Assembly (NCBI RefSeq): GCF_039540195.1
Contig: NZ_BAABEO010000019.1
Span: forward strand, 310,001-374,000
Source: Zafaria ginkgonis
GTDB lineage: Bacteria > Actinomycetota > Actinomycetes > Actinomycetales > Micrococcaceae
Direction: 5' to 3'
DNA: 64,000 nt
Shown: positions 48,834 to 57,203 of the stretch, piece by piece
How the letters are laid out: the number at the start of each line of letters is the position of its first letter
Position numbering within the stretch: position 1 is the first letter of the stretch
The notes under the pieces: model-generated
The model's input: the letters and a program-made list of their open reading frames with translations, nothing else
Database searches by the model: none
What the model was told of the DNA's origin: nothing
Translations under genes and position numbers: made by a program

Positions 48834-49898
48834 TCACATTGCCGCCGCGGTGCGCAGGCCGGCCACCACGCGGTCAACGTCCGCCGCGTCCATCCCTTGG
48901 TGGAGCGGAAGGACCAGCACGGCGTCGTTGAGGCGTTCGGTGGCCGGCAGCGGCACCCACGTGCCGACGTGGCCGGCATAGGCCGGATGCAGGTGCGCGG
49001 CCAGCGGGCCGCGGCGGGCCTGGATGTCGTCCGCGGCGAGCTTTTCCAGCAGCTGCCCGCGCTCCAGCGGGAATTCGGGCAGGACCTCCAGCCAGAGGGA
49101 CTGGAAGTTGGAGGCCCCGTACTCGGGGTCGGCCGTCAGGCGCAGTCCGGGCACGTCCGCCAGCCCCCTCCCGTAGTGCTCCGCCAGTTCGCGGCGCCGG
49201 GCCACCACGTGCGGAATCCGGTCCAGCTGGACCAGCCCCACGGCGGCCTGCAACTCCGTCATGTCGGCGGCATCCTCCCGCAGCCTGCGGGCCCGCTCGG
49301 CCCGCTCCCACTCGTGCGTGGTCAGCATCCCGCCGTTGCCGGCGGCGGGGAACCTGCGCCGGAGGAACGACCACGCCGTCACGTGCGCACCGGTGCCCAC
49401 CGGACGTCCCCAGTAGGAGGACCCCGCCGCGCAGGACGCATCCTCGACCAGGGTCAGTCCGTGCTCGTCGCAGAGCGCGCGGATCGGCCAGAGGTCCGCC
49501 GGCATCCCGCCCTGGTCCACCACGATCACGGCGGTGGCCGTTGAGCTCAGGGCGCCCGCGAGCGTTCGGGCGGTGACGTTCCCGGTGGCGGGATCCACGT
49601 CGGCAAAGACGGGCCGGGCGCCCAGGCACGCCGGCGCGTTGGCGGTGGCCAGGGAGGCGAACGAGGGCACGACCACGTCGTCGCCCCGGCGCACGCCCGC
49701 CACCTCCAGGGCCAGGTGCAGCGCCGCCGTCCCGCTGCTGGTCGCCACGGCGTGGGCGCTGTGCCGGTCCGCGGCAAAGGCGGCCTCGAACTGCGCGGTG
49801 CGTGGCTCCGGCCCGACCCGGCCCGACGCCAGGACGTCCGCGACGGCCTCGGCCTCCGCCGACCCAAGCCACGGCTTCATTACATCGATGCGTTCCAT
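48834..49898 (-). CDS. DegT/DnrJ/EryC1-fold protein lacking the PLP lysine
   Basis: A 354-residue DegT-type fold: ATSSGTAALHLALEVAGVRR, VVVPSFASLATANAP, VEDASCAAGS and the SF-x-x-x-x-x-G-N-G-G-M segment. In active family members the last segment contains the lysine that holds PLP; here it is S177-F-L-R-R-R182-F, with Arg where Lys is expected and no Lys nearby. Ordinary sugar aminotransfer is therefore doubtful; lysine-free relatives (ColD-type) are dehydratases. No sugar-nucleotide genes are adjacent. ATG at 49898 starts MERIDVMKPWLG, the usual family beginning. Confidence 0.82.
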   Translation of the reverse strand: MERIDVMKPWLGSAEAEAVADVLASGRVGPEPRTAQFEAAFAADRHSAHAVATSSGTAALHLALEVAGVRRGDDVVVPSFASLATANAPACLGARPVFADVDPATGNVTARTLAGALSSTATAVIVVDQGGMPADLWPIRALCDEHGLTLVEDASCAAGSSYWGRPVGTGAHVTAWSFLRRRFPAAGNGGMLTTHEWERAERARRLREDAADMTELQAAVGLVQLDRIPHVVARRRELAEHYGRGLADVPGLRLTADPEYGASNFQSLWLEVLPEFPLERGQLLEKLAADDIQARRGPLAAHLHPAYAGHVGTWVPLPATERLNDAVLVLPLHQGMDAADVDRVVAGLRTAAAM

Positions 49899-50120
49899 TG
49901 GTGCCCCCCTGCGGCTCCCTTCCCGCACGCCCCCAAGACGTTCGGGTGGATCCAGCGGCCGGTGCGAAACCTGCCGCCGCTTCGACCCTAGGGGCGGGCG
50001 GGGGCGGGGCGCACGGGTGAAGGGGTACCCGATTCCGCTCCCCCGCTACGCGGATCCACTCGCACCGACCACCTGCACTGGCCACCTGCATTGGCCCTGA
50101 CTTCGGCGGGCGTGCCAAAA

Positions 50121-50163
50121 CGGCGGCGGGGAAGCCTCCGGTACGGAAGCCTCCCCGCCGCCG
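50121..50163 (-). terminator. Terminator after pyrD
   Basis: Outer stem CGGCGGCGGGG (50121-50131) with its complement at 50153-50163, and an inner TCCG/CGGA stem. It lies 22 bases past the pyrD stop and closely resembles the hairpin after era. Confidence 0.7.
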
Positions 50164-50184
50164 TCGGACGGAAGGAGGGGCCGG

Positions 50185-51258
50185 TCAGGCGCGGGCCAGC
50201 GCCTTGCGCAGGCCGCGGTTGATGCGCGCGGCCCAGAAGGGGCCCTCGTACAGGAACGCGGTGTAGCCCTGGACCAGGTCCGCTCCCGCGGCCAGCCGGT
50301 CAAGCACGTCCTGGGCGGTTTCGACCCCGCCGACGGACACCACCGCGGTGTCCGCACCCAGGCGTCCGCGCAGGCGCCGCAGCACCTCCAGCGAGCGGGC
50401 CTTCAGCGGCGCGCCGGAGAGCCCGCCGGCGCCGATCTCCTCGATGCGGGCGGCCGGCGTGACCAGTCCCCCGCGCCCGATCGTGGTGTTGGTGGCGATC
50501 ACCCCGTCCAGGCCCAGGTCCTTGGCCAGGTCGGCGACGTCGTCGATGTCCGCGTCGGCCAGGTCGGGGGCGATCTTCACCAGCAGCGGCACGTGGCGCC
50601 CGGCCACGCGGTCCGCCTCCGCGCCGACCGCGGACAGCAGCGGGCGCAGCGACTCGATGCTTTGCAGCAGGCGCAGGCCCGGGGTGTTCGGGGAACTGAC
50701 GTTGACCACCAGATAGTCGGCGTGCGGGGCCAGCAGCCGGGTGCCGGCCAGGTAGTCCTCCACGGCGTCCTCGAGCTCGACCACCTTGGTCTTGCCGATG
50801 TTCACGCCCAGGACCGGACGCGTGGCGGGGAAGCGGCGGGCCAGCACCGGGCGGGCGGCCTCCACGCGCGGGGCCACCGAGGCGGCGCCGTCGTTGTTGA
50901 ACCCCATGCGGTTGATCACCGCACGGTCCTCCACCAGGCGGAAGAGGCGCGGCCGCGGGTTGCCCGGCTGCGCCTGCCCGGTGATGGTACCGACCTCGAC
51001 GTGTCCGAAGCCGAGGTCCGCCAGCGCCGCGACGCCGTGGCCCTCCTTGTCGAAGCCGGCGGCCAGACCGAACGGGGACGGAAAGTCGATGCCCATGACG
51101 GTGCGGCGCAGCGACGGGTGCGGGCGGGTGATCCTGCGCAGCAGCGCCGACGCCTTGGTCTCCTCCGCAAGCCGGATCAGCCGGAAGCCGATGTGGTGGG
51201 CCTTTTCCGGATCCATGCCGGAGAAGACGAGGCGGAAGAAGGTCGGGTAAATGCGCAT
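50185..51258 (-). CDS. pyrD: Dihydroorotate dehydrogenase (quinone), class 2
   Basis: A 357-residue class 2 PyrD. An N-terminal membrane-associating part (MRIYPTFFRLVFSGMDPEKA) precedes the FMN barrel: SPFGLAAGFDKEG, NRMGFNNDG, VNVSSPNTPGLR (catalytic Ser) and VSVGGVETAQDV. It oxidises dihydroorotate with menaquinone, feeding electrons to the respiratory chain encoded at 37-46 kb, in de novo pyrimidine synthesis. It stands apart from other pyr genes. It is divergent from an alpha/beta hydrolase. Confidence 0.96.
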   Translation of the reverse strand: MRIYPTFFRLVFSGMDPEKAHHIGFRLIRLAEETKASALLRRITRPHPSLRRTVMGIDFPSPFGLAAGFDKEGHGVAALADLGFGHVEVGTITGQAQPGNPRPRLFRLVEDRAVINRMGFNNDGAASVAPRVEAARPVLARRFPATRPVLGVNIGKTKVVELEDAVEDYLAGTRLLAPHADYLVVNVSSPNTPGLRLLQSIESLRPLLSAVGAEADRVAGRHVPLLVKIAPDLADADIDDVADLAKDLGLDGVIATNTTIGRGGLVTPAARIEEIGAGGLSGAPLKARSLEVLRRLRGRLGADTAVVSVGGVETAQDVLDRLAAGADLVQGYTAFLYEGPFWAARINRGLRKALARA

Positions 51259-51318
51259 GGGTTCCAGTTTTCCGTCTGGGTGCGTGGGCGGCAACTCGGG
51301 GGTGGTTATGCTCATCAC

Positions 51319-52452
51319 ATGGCGATGGACACGGGAGCGTGGGCAGCGGACGCACCGCCGGGCTATGCGGAGGACACCCTGCCGGGCCAGTGGCTCCCCG
51401 ACCTGCTGGGGCCGGGCTTCGAGTACACCACGCTGGCGGCCGGGGAGGACGAGGACGGGCCGCTGTGCGCCACGCTGGTGCGCCACGTGCCGGAAAGCCC
51501 TCCGGAGCATCCCGCCGACCACGGCCCGCGCCTGCGCGGCATGGTGGCTGGGCTGGTGGAGTTCGCCACCCAGCACCACCACGAGCCCGGGCCGCCGGTG
51601 CCGGCGGTGCTGGCCCTGCACGGCTGGACCGACTACTTCTACAACGTGGAGCTGGCCCGCTACTGGACCCGCCGGGGCTACCGCTTCTACGCGCTGGACC
51701 TGCGCCGCTACGGGCGCAGCCTGCGCGCCTGGTCCACGCCGGGGTTCACCACCAACCTGTCCGAGTACGACGCCGACCTCGAGGCCGCGTTCGCGGCGAT
51801 GGCGGCGGACGTGGGAACCCTGGGCAACGTGGTGTGCGTGGCCCACTCGACGGGCGGGCTGATCGCCAGCCTGTGGGCGGACCGGAACCCCGGCCGGTTC
51901 TCGGCGCTGGTGCTCAACAGCCCGTGGCTGGAGACGCAGGGAAGCTGGCTGGTGCGCAACGCCGCGGCCGGACTGCTGGATCCCGTGGCGCGGCGGCGGC
52001 CCAAGACCCGCCTGAAGCTGCCGGAGGTGGAATCCTACTGGCAGTCGATGAGCCGGGAGGCCCACGGGCACTGGGACCTGCACCCGCTGTGGCGCCCGCG
52101 CCGCTCCTTCCCGGTCACCGCCGGGTGGCTGACTGCCGTGATGGCCGGACACGCGGCCGTGGCCCGGGGACTGGACATCCGCGAGCCGATCCTGGTCCTG
52201 ACCGCCGGCCGGACGCGCTTCGGCACCGTGTACGATTCCGAGATGCTGCGCGCGGACAGCGTCATCGAGGTCGACACGGTGCGCCAGCGGGCCGTGGGCC
52301 TGGGACGGGAAGTCTCGGTGGTGCGGGTGTCCGGGGCCATGCACGACATTTTCGCCTCGGCGCTGCCGGCCCGGCGGGCGGCCTACGCCGCGGTGTCCCG
52401 CTGGGCCGGGGGGTACCTGCCCGCTCTGGCCGAGGAGCACCGCCGGAGCTGA
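51319..52452 (+). CDS. Alpha/beta hydrolase
   Basis: A 377-residue alpha/beta hydrolase with VLALHGWTDYFYN (oxyanion strand), VAHSTGG (nucleophile Ser, A-H-S-T-G) and a C-terminal GAMHDIFASAL (His). Monoacylglycerol-lipase-like serine hydrolases have this pattern; substrate unknown. No signal peptide. TATGCT (51307-51312) ends 7 bases before the ATG and no Shine-Dalgarno is present, so transcription probably starts on the A of ATG. The gene converges on uppS with 23 bases between the stops. Confidence 0.9.
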   Translation: MAMDTGAWAADAPPGYAEDTLPGQWLPDLLGPGFEYTTLAAGEDEDGPLCATLVRHVPESPPEHPADHGPRLRGMVAGLVEFATQHHHEPGPPVPAVLALHGWTDYFYNVELARYWTRRGYRFYALDLRRYGRSLRAWSTPGFTTNLSEYDADLEAAFAAMAADVGTLGNVVCVAHSTGGLIASLWADRNPGRFSALVLNSPWLETQGSWLVRNAAAGLLDPVARRRPKTRLKLPEVESYWQSMSREAHGHWDLHPLWRPRRSFPVTAGWLTAVMAGHAAVARGLDIREPILVLTAGRTRFGTVYDSEMLRADSVIEVDTVRQRAVGLGREVSVVRVSGAMHDIFASALPARRAAYAAVSRWAGGYLPALAEEHRRS

Positions 52453-52475
52453 CGGGGCCGAGTCGTGCGGGCCTG

Positions 52476-53300
52476 CTAGGGCGCGGCCCTGTCCGTGGCC
52501 TTGTCCACGGCGCCGCCGTAGCGGCGGTCGCGGCGCGCGTAGATTTCGGCGGCCTCCCACAGGGTGCGGCGGTCGACATCGGGCCAGAGCACGTCCATGA
52601 AGACCATCTCGGCGTAGGCCGACTGCCACAGCATGAAGTTGGAGGTGCGCTGTTCGCCGGAGGTGCGCAGGAACAGGTCCACGTCCGGCAGGTCCGGTTC
52701 GTCCAGGTAGCGGGCCACCGTCTTTTCCGACACCGCGGAGGGCTTGAGCTTGCCGGCGGCGACATCGCGGGCGATGGCGGCGACCGCGTCGGCGATCTCC
52801 GCCCGGCCTCCGTAGTTCACGCACATGGTGAGCCGGCACAGGGTGTTGTCCTTGGTCTCCTCCTCGGCGTCGCGCAGTTCGTTGACCACCGACTTCCACA
52901 GCCGCGGCTCGCGCCCGGACCAGCGGATGCGCACGCCCCACTCCCCCAGCTGGCGGCGCTGGCGGCGCAGCACGTCCCGGGAGAAGCCCATGAGGAAGCG
53001 CACCTCCTCCGGGCTGCGCTTCCAGTTCTCGGTGGAGAACGCGTACACGGTGACGAACTCGATGCCCAGCTCGATCGCGCCGGCGACGACGTCCACCAGG
53101 GCGGCCTCGCCGGCCCGGTGTCCCTCGGTGCGCGGCAGGCCGCGTTCGTTGGCCCAGCGCCCGTTGCCGTCCATGACGATCGCGACGTGCCGCGGGATCA
53201 GCGCCTTGGGGATCCGCGGGGGCACCGCCCCGCTGGGGTGCGGTTCCGGGGCCTGGGGCTTCCTGCCCGACGGCCCGCGCTTGCTGCTAAGGGGATTCAC
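52476..53300 (-). CDS. uppS: Isoprenyl (polyprenyl) diphosphate synthase, UppS family
   Basis: A 274-residue cis-prenyltransferase: VAIVMDGNGRWA (catalytic Asp), TVYAFSTENWKRS, then the C-terminal DLFLRTSGEQRTSNFMLWQS with its conserved RTSGE-x-R. It makes long-chain prenyl diphosphate, the lipid carrier for wall and glycan synthesis; its product would also feed the ppm1 enzyme. An N-terminal extension of about 30 polar residues is present. GTG start, overlapping the recO stop (GTGA), with GGAGAGAG upstream. Confidence 0.95.
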   Translation of the reverse strand: MNPLSSKRGPSGRKPQAPEPHPSGAVPPRIPKALIPRHVAIVMDGNGRWANERGLPRTEGHRAGEAALVDVVAGAIELGIEFVTVYAFSTENWKRSPEEVRFLMGFSRDVLRRQRRQLGEWGVRIRWSGREPRLWKSVVNELRDAEEETKDNTLCRLTMCVNYGGRAEIADAVAAIARDVAAGKLKPSAVSEKTVARYLDEPDLPDVDLFLRTSGEQRTSNFMLWQSAYAEMVFMDVLWPDVDRRTLWEAAEIYARRDRRYGGAVDKATDRAAP

Positions 53301-54058
53301 GCTCTCTCCACATGTTTGAGTGACTTGACCACCCGTTCCAGGTGCCACTGCAGGTATCCCGTCACGATGCCCGCCGCTTCCCGGCGGGCCGCGGCGGGGC
53401 TGCCGTTGGCGCGGGCCCAATCCCCGCTGAGCAGGGCCGCCAGCAGGTCGATCGTCTCCGGCGCCGGCGACTGGGAACCCGCAGGCCGGCAGTCGTGGCA
53501 CACCACGCCGCCCAGCGGGATGTTCACGGCGGTGTGCGGGCCGGGGGCGCCGCAGCGCACGCAGTCGGTGAAGCTGGGCGCCCAGCCGGCGGTCGCCAGG
53601 GCCCGCAGCAGGTACGAATCCAGCAGCAGGCCGGGGTCGGTGTCCCCGCGGGCCAGCGCGGCCATCGCCCCGTGCAGGAGCCGGAACTGCGCCGCGGAGG
53701 ACTCGCCGTCGGTCTCCGTGAGCCGCTCGGCGGTCTCCGCCATCGCATGCGCCGACGTGTAGCGGGCATAGTCGGCGGCCAGGGCCTGCCCGTAGGGCGC
53801 CCGCAGCTGCGCCTGGGCCACGATCTCCAGCGTCCGCCCGTGCACCAGCTGCACGTCCACGAACATGAACGGCTCCAGCGTCGCGCCCAGCTTGGAGCTG
53901 GTCCGCCGCACGCCCTTGGCCACGGCGCGCACCTGCCCGTGCTCGGGGGTCAGCATGACCACGATCCGGTCCGCCTCCCCCAGCTTGTGGGTGCGCAGCA
54001 CCAGGGCCGGGGTCCGGTAGGACTTGGCGGCGAAACTGGAGCGGGACACGGTTTCCAT
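53297..54058 (-). CDS. recO: DNA repair protein RecO
   Basis: A 253-residue RecO: an N-terminal OB fold (LVLRTHKLGEADRIVVMLTP), a helical middle, and a zinc finger with CVRCG and CHDCRP (about residues 175-205). RecO loads RecA on SSB-coated single-stranded DNA with RecR. The order recO-uppS, overlapping by four bases, is conserved in actinobacteria. The terminator of leuA lies directly upstream. Confidence 0.95.
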   Translation of the reverse strand: METVSRSSFAAKSYRTPALVLRTHKLGEADRIVVMLTPEHGQVRAVAKGVRRTSSKLGATLEPFMFVDVQLVHGRTLEIVAQAQLRAPYGQALAADYARYTSAHAMAETAERLTETDGESSAAQFRLLHGAMAALARGDTDPGLLLDSYLLRALATAGWAPSFTDCVRCGAPGPHTAVNIPLGGVVCHDCRPAGSQSPAPETIDLLAALLSGDWARANGSPAAARREAAGIVTGYLQWHLERVVKSLKHVERA

Positions 54059-54080
54059 TGTCCCAGAGAATCGTTGCGCC

Positions 54081-54128
54081 CGTACAAAGGGCCGGGGACG
54101 GCCAGCGCCGTCCCCGGCCCTTTGTACG
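54081..54128. terminator. Terminator immediately after leuA
   Basis: A 22-bp perfect stem (54081-54102 with 54107-54128), loop CAGC. It begins on the base after the leuA stop codon and lies 22 bases ahead of recO. Confidence 0.9.
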
Positions 54129-55868
54129 CTAGTGGGCGTCGCGGATGGCGCGGTTGACCGCGGAGATGACGGCCTTGAGCGAGGCGACGCCGGTGTTGGT
54201 GTCGATGCCCACGCCCCAGAGCACGCGTTCGCCGACGGCGCATTCGACGTAGGCGGCGGCCTGGGCGTTGCCGCCCTCGCCCAGGGCGTGCTCGGTGAAG
54301 TCCAGCACGCGCACGTCGACGCCGTCCTCCGCCAGGATCTTCAGCAGCGCGTCGATGGGCCCGTTGCCGCCGGCGGCGCGCCGCTGCGGCTGGCCGTCCA
54401 CCAGCAGGGTGGTGGTGAGGTTGAAGGTGCCGTCCTCGGCGGTGTCGGCGGTGACGGAACCGATCTCGTAGTGGCCCCACTTGGTGCCCTCTTCGGCCTT
54501 GACCGGGAGGTACTCGTCCTGGAACACCCGCCACAGCTCGGCGCCGGTGATCTCGCCGCCGGCGGTGTCGGTGTGGCGCTGGATGACGCCGGAGAACTCG
54601 ATCTGCGCGCGGCGCGGCAGGTCCAGCTGGTGCTCGTTCTTCAGCAGGTAGGCGACCCCGCCCTTGCCGGACTGGGAGTTCACGCGGATCACGGCCTCGT
54701 AGCTGCGGCCGATGTCCTTCGGGTCGATCGGCAGGTAGGGCACGGCCCAGGCGATCTCGTCGATGGTCTTGCCGGCCGCGGCCGCGTCCTTCTCCATCGC
54801 CTCGAAGCCCTTCTTGATGGCGTCCTGGTGGGAGCCGGAGAAGGCGGTGAAGACCAGGTCGCCGCCGTAGGGCGACCGCTCAGGCACCGGCAGCTGGTTG
54901 CAGTACTCGACGGTGCGGCGGATCTCGTCCATGTCGGAGAAGTCCAGCATGGGGTCGATGCCCTGGCCGAACAGGTTCATGCCCAGGGTGACCAGGTCGA
55001 CGTTGCCGGTCCGTTCGCCGTTGCCGAACAGGCAGCCCTCGATGCGGTCGGCGCCGGCCAGGTAGCCGAGCTCGGCCGCGGCCACGCCGGTGCCGCGGTC
55101 GTTGTGCGGGTGCAGGGAGAGGATGATGGAGTCGCGGTTGGCCAGGTTGCGGTGCATCCACTCGATCGAGTCGGCGTAGACGTTCGGGGTGGCCATTTCG
55201 ACGGTCGCCGGCAGGTTCAGGATCATCTTCTTCTCCGGCGAGGCCTCCAGCACCTCGGCGACGGCGTCGGAGATCCGCTTGGCGAACTCCAGCTCGGTGC
55301 CGGTGAAGGACTCCGGGGAGTACTGGTAGGTGATCTTGGTGCCGACCAGCTGCTCCTCGTACTTCTTGCACAGCCGGGCCCCGCTCAGGGCGATGTCGAC
55401 GATGCCGTCCTCGTCCTGGTTGAACACCACGCGCCGCTGCAGGATCGAGGTGGAGTTGTACAGGTGGACGATCGCCTGCTTGCATCCCTCGAGGGCCTCG
55501 TAGGTGCGCTCGATCAGGTGCTCGCGGGACTGGGTGAGGACCTGGATGGTGACGTCGTCGGGAATGCGGCCCTGCTCGACCAGCTGGCGGACGAAGTCGA
55601 AGTCGGTCTGCGAGGCGGACGGGAAGCCGACCTCGATCTCCTTGAAGCCCATCCTCACGAGCAGGTCGAACATCTTGTGCTTGCGTTCGGGGCTCATCGG
55701 GTCGATCAGCGCCTGGTTGCCGTCGCGCAGGTCGACCGCGCACCAGCGCGGGGCCCGGGTGATGTACTTGTCCGGCCAGGTGCGGTCCGGCAGGGATACG
55801 GCGATCTGGTCCTGGAACGGGACGTACTTGTGGACGGGCATTCCGGAGGGCTTTTGCATGTTCTGCAT
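54129..55868 (-). CDS. leuA: 2-isopropylmalate synthase
   Basis: A 579-residue LeuA of the long actinobacterial type: CAVDLRDGNQALIDPM near the start, SLHPHNDRGTG (metal site) and GNGERTGNVDLVTL in the barrel, and a C-terminal leucine-binding regulatory domain (from about residue 440, including PQRRAAGNGPIDALL). It condenses acetyl-CoA with 2-oxoisovalerate, the first step of leucine synthesis, and is feedback-inhibited by leucine. Expression is probably also controlled by the leader peptide at 55957-55992 on the same strand. Confidence 0.96.
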   Translation of the reverse strand: MQNMQKPSGMPVHKYVPFQDQIAVSLPDRTWPDKYITRAPRWCAVDLRDGNQALIDPMSPERKHKMFDLLVRMGFKEIEVGFPSASQTDFDFVRQLVEQGRIPDDVTIQVLTQSREHLIERTYEALEGCKQAIVHLYNSTSILQRRVVFNQDEDGIVDIALSGARLCKKYEEQLVGTKITYQYSPESFTGTELEFAKRISDAVAEVLEASPEKKMILNLPATVEMATPNVYADSIEWMHRNLANRDSIILSLHPHNDRGTGVAAAELGYLAGADRIEGCLFGNGERTGNVDLVTLGMNLFGQGIDPMLDFSDMDEIRRTVEYCNQLPVPERSPYGGDLVFTAFSGSHQDAIKKGFEAMEKDAAAAGKTIDEIAWAVPYLPIDPKDIGRSYEAVIRVNSQSGKGGVAYLLKNEHQLDLPRRAQIEFSGVIQRHTDTAGGEITGAELWRVFQDEYLPVKAEEGTKWGHYEIGSVTADTAEDGTFNLTTTLLVDGQPQRRAAGGNGPIDALLKILAEDGVDVRVLDFTEHALGEGGNAQAAAYVECAVGERVLWGVGIDTNTGVASLKAVISAVNRAIRDAH

Positions 55869-55923
55869 GGTTCAGGTGGCCTTTTCAGTGGGGATGAAAT
55901 GGGTGGCCGGCAACATCGGAACT

Positions 55924-55978
55924 CCGCCGCGAGGGGTCGGCCCAGGACCGCTGGTCCTATCTGGCCTCGCAGCGGCGG
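55924..55978 (-). promoter_or_regulatory. leuA leader hairpins (attenuator candidate)
   Basis: On the minus strand CCGCCGCTGCGAGG (55978-55965), which lies inside the leader peptide codons, can pair with CCTCGCGGCGG (55934-55924) with a three-base bulge. A small AGGACC/GGTCCT hairpin (55958-55944) sits in the loop around the leader stop. A ribosome on the leader would compete with this stem. Confidence 0.55.
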
Positions 55979-55992
55979 CTAAGTAGCAGCAT
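55957..55992 (-). CDS. Leucine leader peptide upstream of leuA
   Basis: An 11-codon frame, MLLLSRRCEAR. Three successive leucine codons (CTG CTA CTT) follow the ATG; CTA and CTT are rare in this genome. TACTGT (minus strand 56016-56011) is a possible -10 that would start the mRNA about 12 bases before the ATG. Such a peptide senses charged leucyl-tRNA: slow translation of the Leu codons changes the downstream RNA fold and so leuA expression. The stop lies 88 bases before leuA. Leucine leader control of leuA is known in actinobacteria; this specific leader is read here from sequence. Confidence 0.72.
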   Translation of the reverse strand: MLLLSRRCEAR

Positions 55993-56080
55993 TCCCGAAC
56001 TCACGCCTCCACAGTAGCACCCGCCCACTTCGTGCCGGGCATTGTTGCGGAGGCGGCAAACGTGCGGGGCCAAACGTGCG

Positions 56081-56124
56081 ACGGCGGCGGGGAACCTTCC
56101 GTGCGGAAGATCCCCCGCCGCCGT
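56081..56124 (-). terminator. Terminator after era
   Basis: Outer stem ACGGCGGCGGGG with CCCCGCCGCCGT, inner TTCC-GTGC-GGAA. It lies 38 bases past the era stop and resembles the hairpin after pyrD. Confidence 0.7.
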
Positions 56125-56162
56125 CGTGCCGTGCGGGTCGGATCAGGTCAGGGGCGGATGGG

Positions 56163-57200
56163 TCAGAAGCCCAGGCGCCCCAGCTGCTTCGGGTCGCGCT
56201 GCCAGTCCTTGGCGATCTTCACGTGCAGGTCCAGGTAGACGCGGGTGCCCAGCAGCGCCTCGATGCCCTTGCGGGCCCGGGTGCCGACATCGCGCAGGCG
56301 GGCGCCGCCGCGGCCGATGATGATGGCCTTCTGCGAGGAACGCTCCACGTAGAGGTTCACGCGTACGTCCAGCAGCGGGTTGTCTTCCGGGCGGCCCTCG
56401 CGCGGGACGATCTCCTCCACCACCACCGCGAGCGAGTGCGGAAGCTCGTCGCGCACACCCTCCAGGGCGGCTTCGCGGATCAGCTCGGCGACCATGATGG
56501 CCTCCGGCTCGTCGGTGAGTTCCCCGTCCGGGTAGAGCGGCGGGGAGATCGGCATCTGCTGCACCAGGACGTCGGCGACGGCCTGGACCTGGAAGTCCTT
56601 GGTGGCGGAGACCGGCACGACGGCGGCCCAGCCGTCGGCGCCGAGCGTCTCGGTGCCCAGCGCCTCCACGGCGATCAGCTGCTTGGCGAGGTCGGCGCGG
56701 TCGACGAGGTCGGCCTTGGTGACGATCGCGACGATCGGCTTGCGCTGCAGCTGGGCCAGCTGGGTGGCGATGAAGCGGTCGCCCGGGCCGATCTTTTCGT
56801 TGGCGGGGAGGCAGAAGCCGATCGCGTCCACCTCGGAGAGGGTTTCGGCGACGAGGTCGTTCAGGCGCTGCCCCAGCAGGGTGCGCGGCCGATGCAGGCC
56901 GGGCGTGTCCACGAGCACCAGCTGGGCGTCGGCGCGGTGCACGATGCCGCGGATGGTGTGCCGGGTGGTCTGCGGCTTGGCCGAGGTGATGGCCACCTTC
57001 TGGCCCACCAGCGCGTTGGTCAGCGTGGACTTGCCCGCGTTGGGCCGGCCCACGAAGGACGTGAAGCCCGCGCGGTAGCCTTCCGGCCACTCCGTGGGGA
57101 GCAGGCCCGGAACCTGGATCGGGGTACCCTCCTGCCGGCGGTTCCCCTGCCTGCGGTTCCCCTGTCCCTGGTTCCGGGGGCCCGTGTTACTGGAAGCCAT
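56163..57200 (-). CDS. era: GTPase Era
   Basis: A 345-residue Era: G1 GRPNAGKS (about residues 51-58), G2 TTRHTIRG, G3 DTPG, G4 TKAD, and a C-terminal KH domain with IIGRGGARLRDVGTRARKGI. It binds the 3' end of 16S rRNA and helps small-subunit assembly. The first 40 residues are an extra, repetitive Gln/Arg/Asn-rich tail (RNQGQGNRRQGNRRQEG). It follows the CNNM-type gene by three bases; the run phoH-ybeY-CNNM-era is one operon. Confidence 0.96.
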   Translation of the reverse strand: MASSNTGPRNQGQGNRRQGNRRQEGTPIQVPGLLPTEWPEGYRAGFTSFVGRPNAGKSTLTNALVGQKVAITSAKPQTTRHTIRGIVHRADAQLVLVDTPGLHRPRTLLGQRLNDLVAETLSEVDAIGFCLPANEKIGPGDRFIATQLAQLQRKPIVAIVTKADLVDRADLAKQLIAVEALGTETLGADGWAAVVPVSATKDFQVQAVADVLVQQMPISPPLYPDGELTDEPEAIMVAELIREAALEGVRDELPHSLAVVVEEIVPREGRPEDNPLLDVRVNLYVERSSQKAIIIGRGGARLRDVGTRARKGIEALLGTRVYLDLHVKIAKDWQRDPKQLGRLGF

Positions 57201-57203
57201 CGC

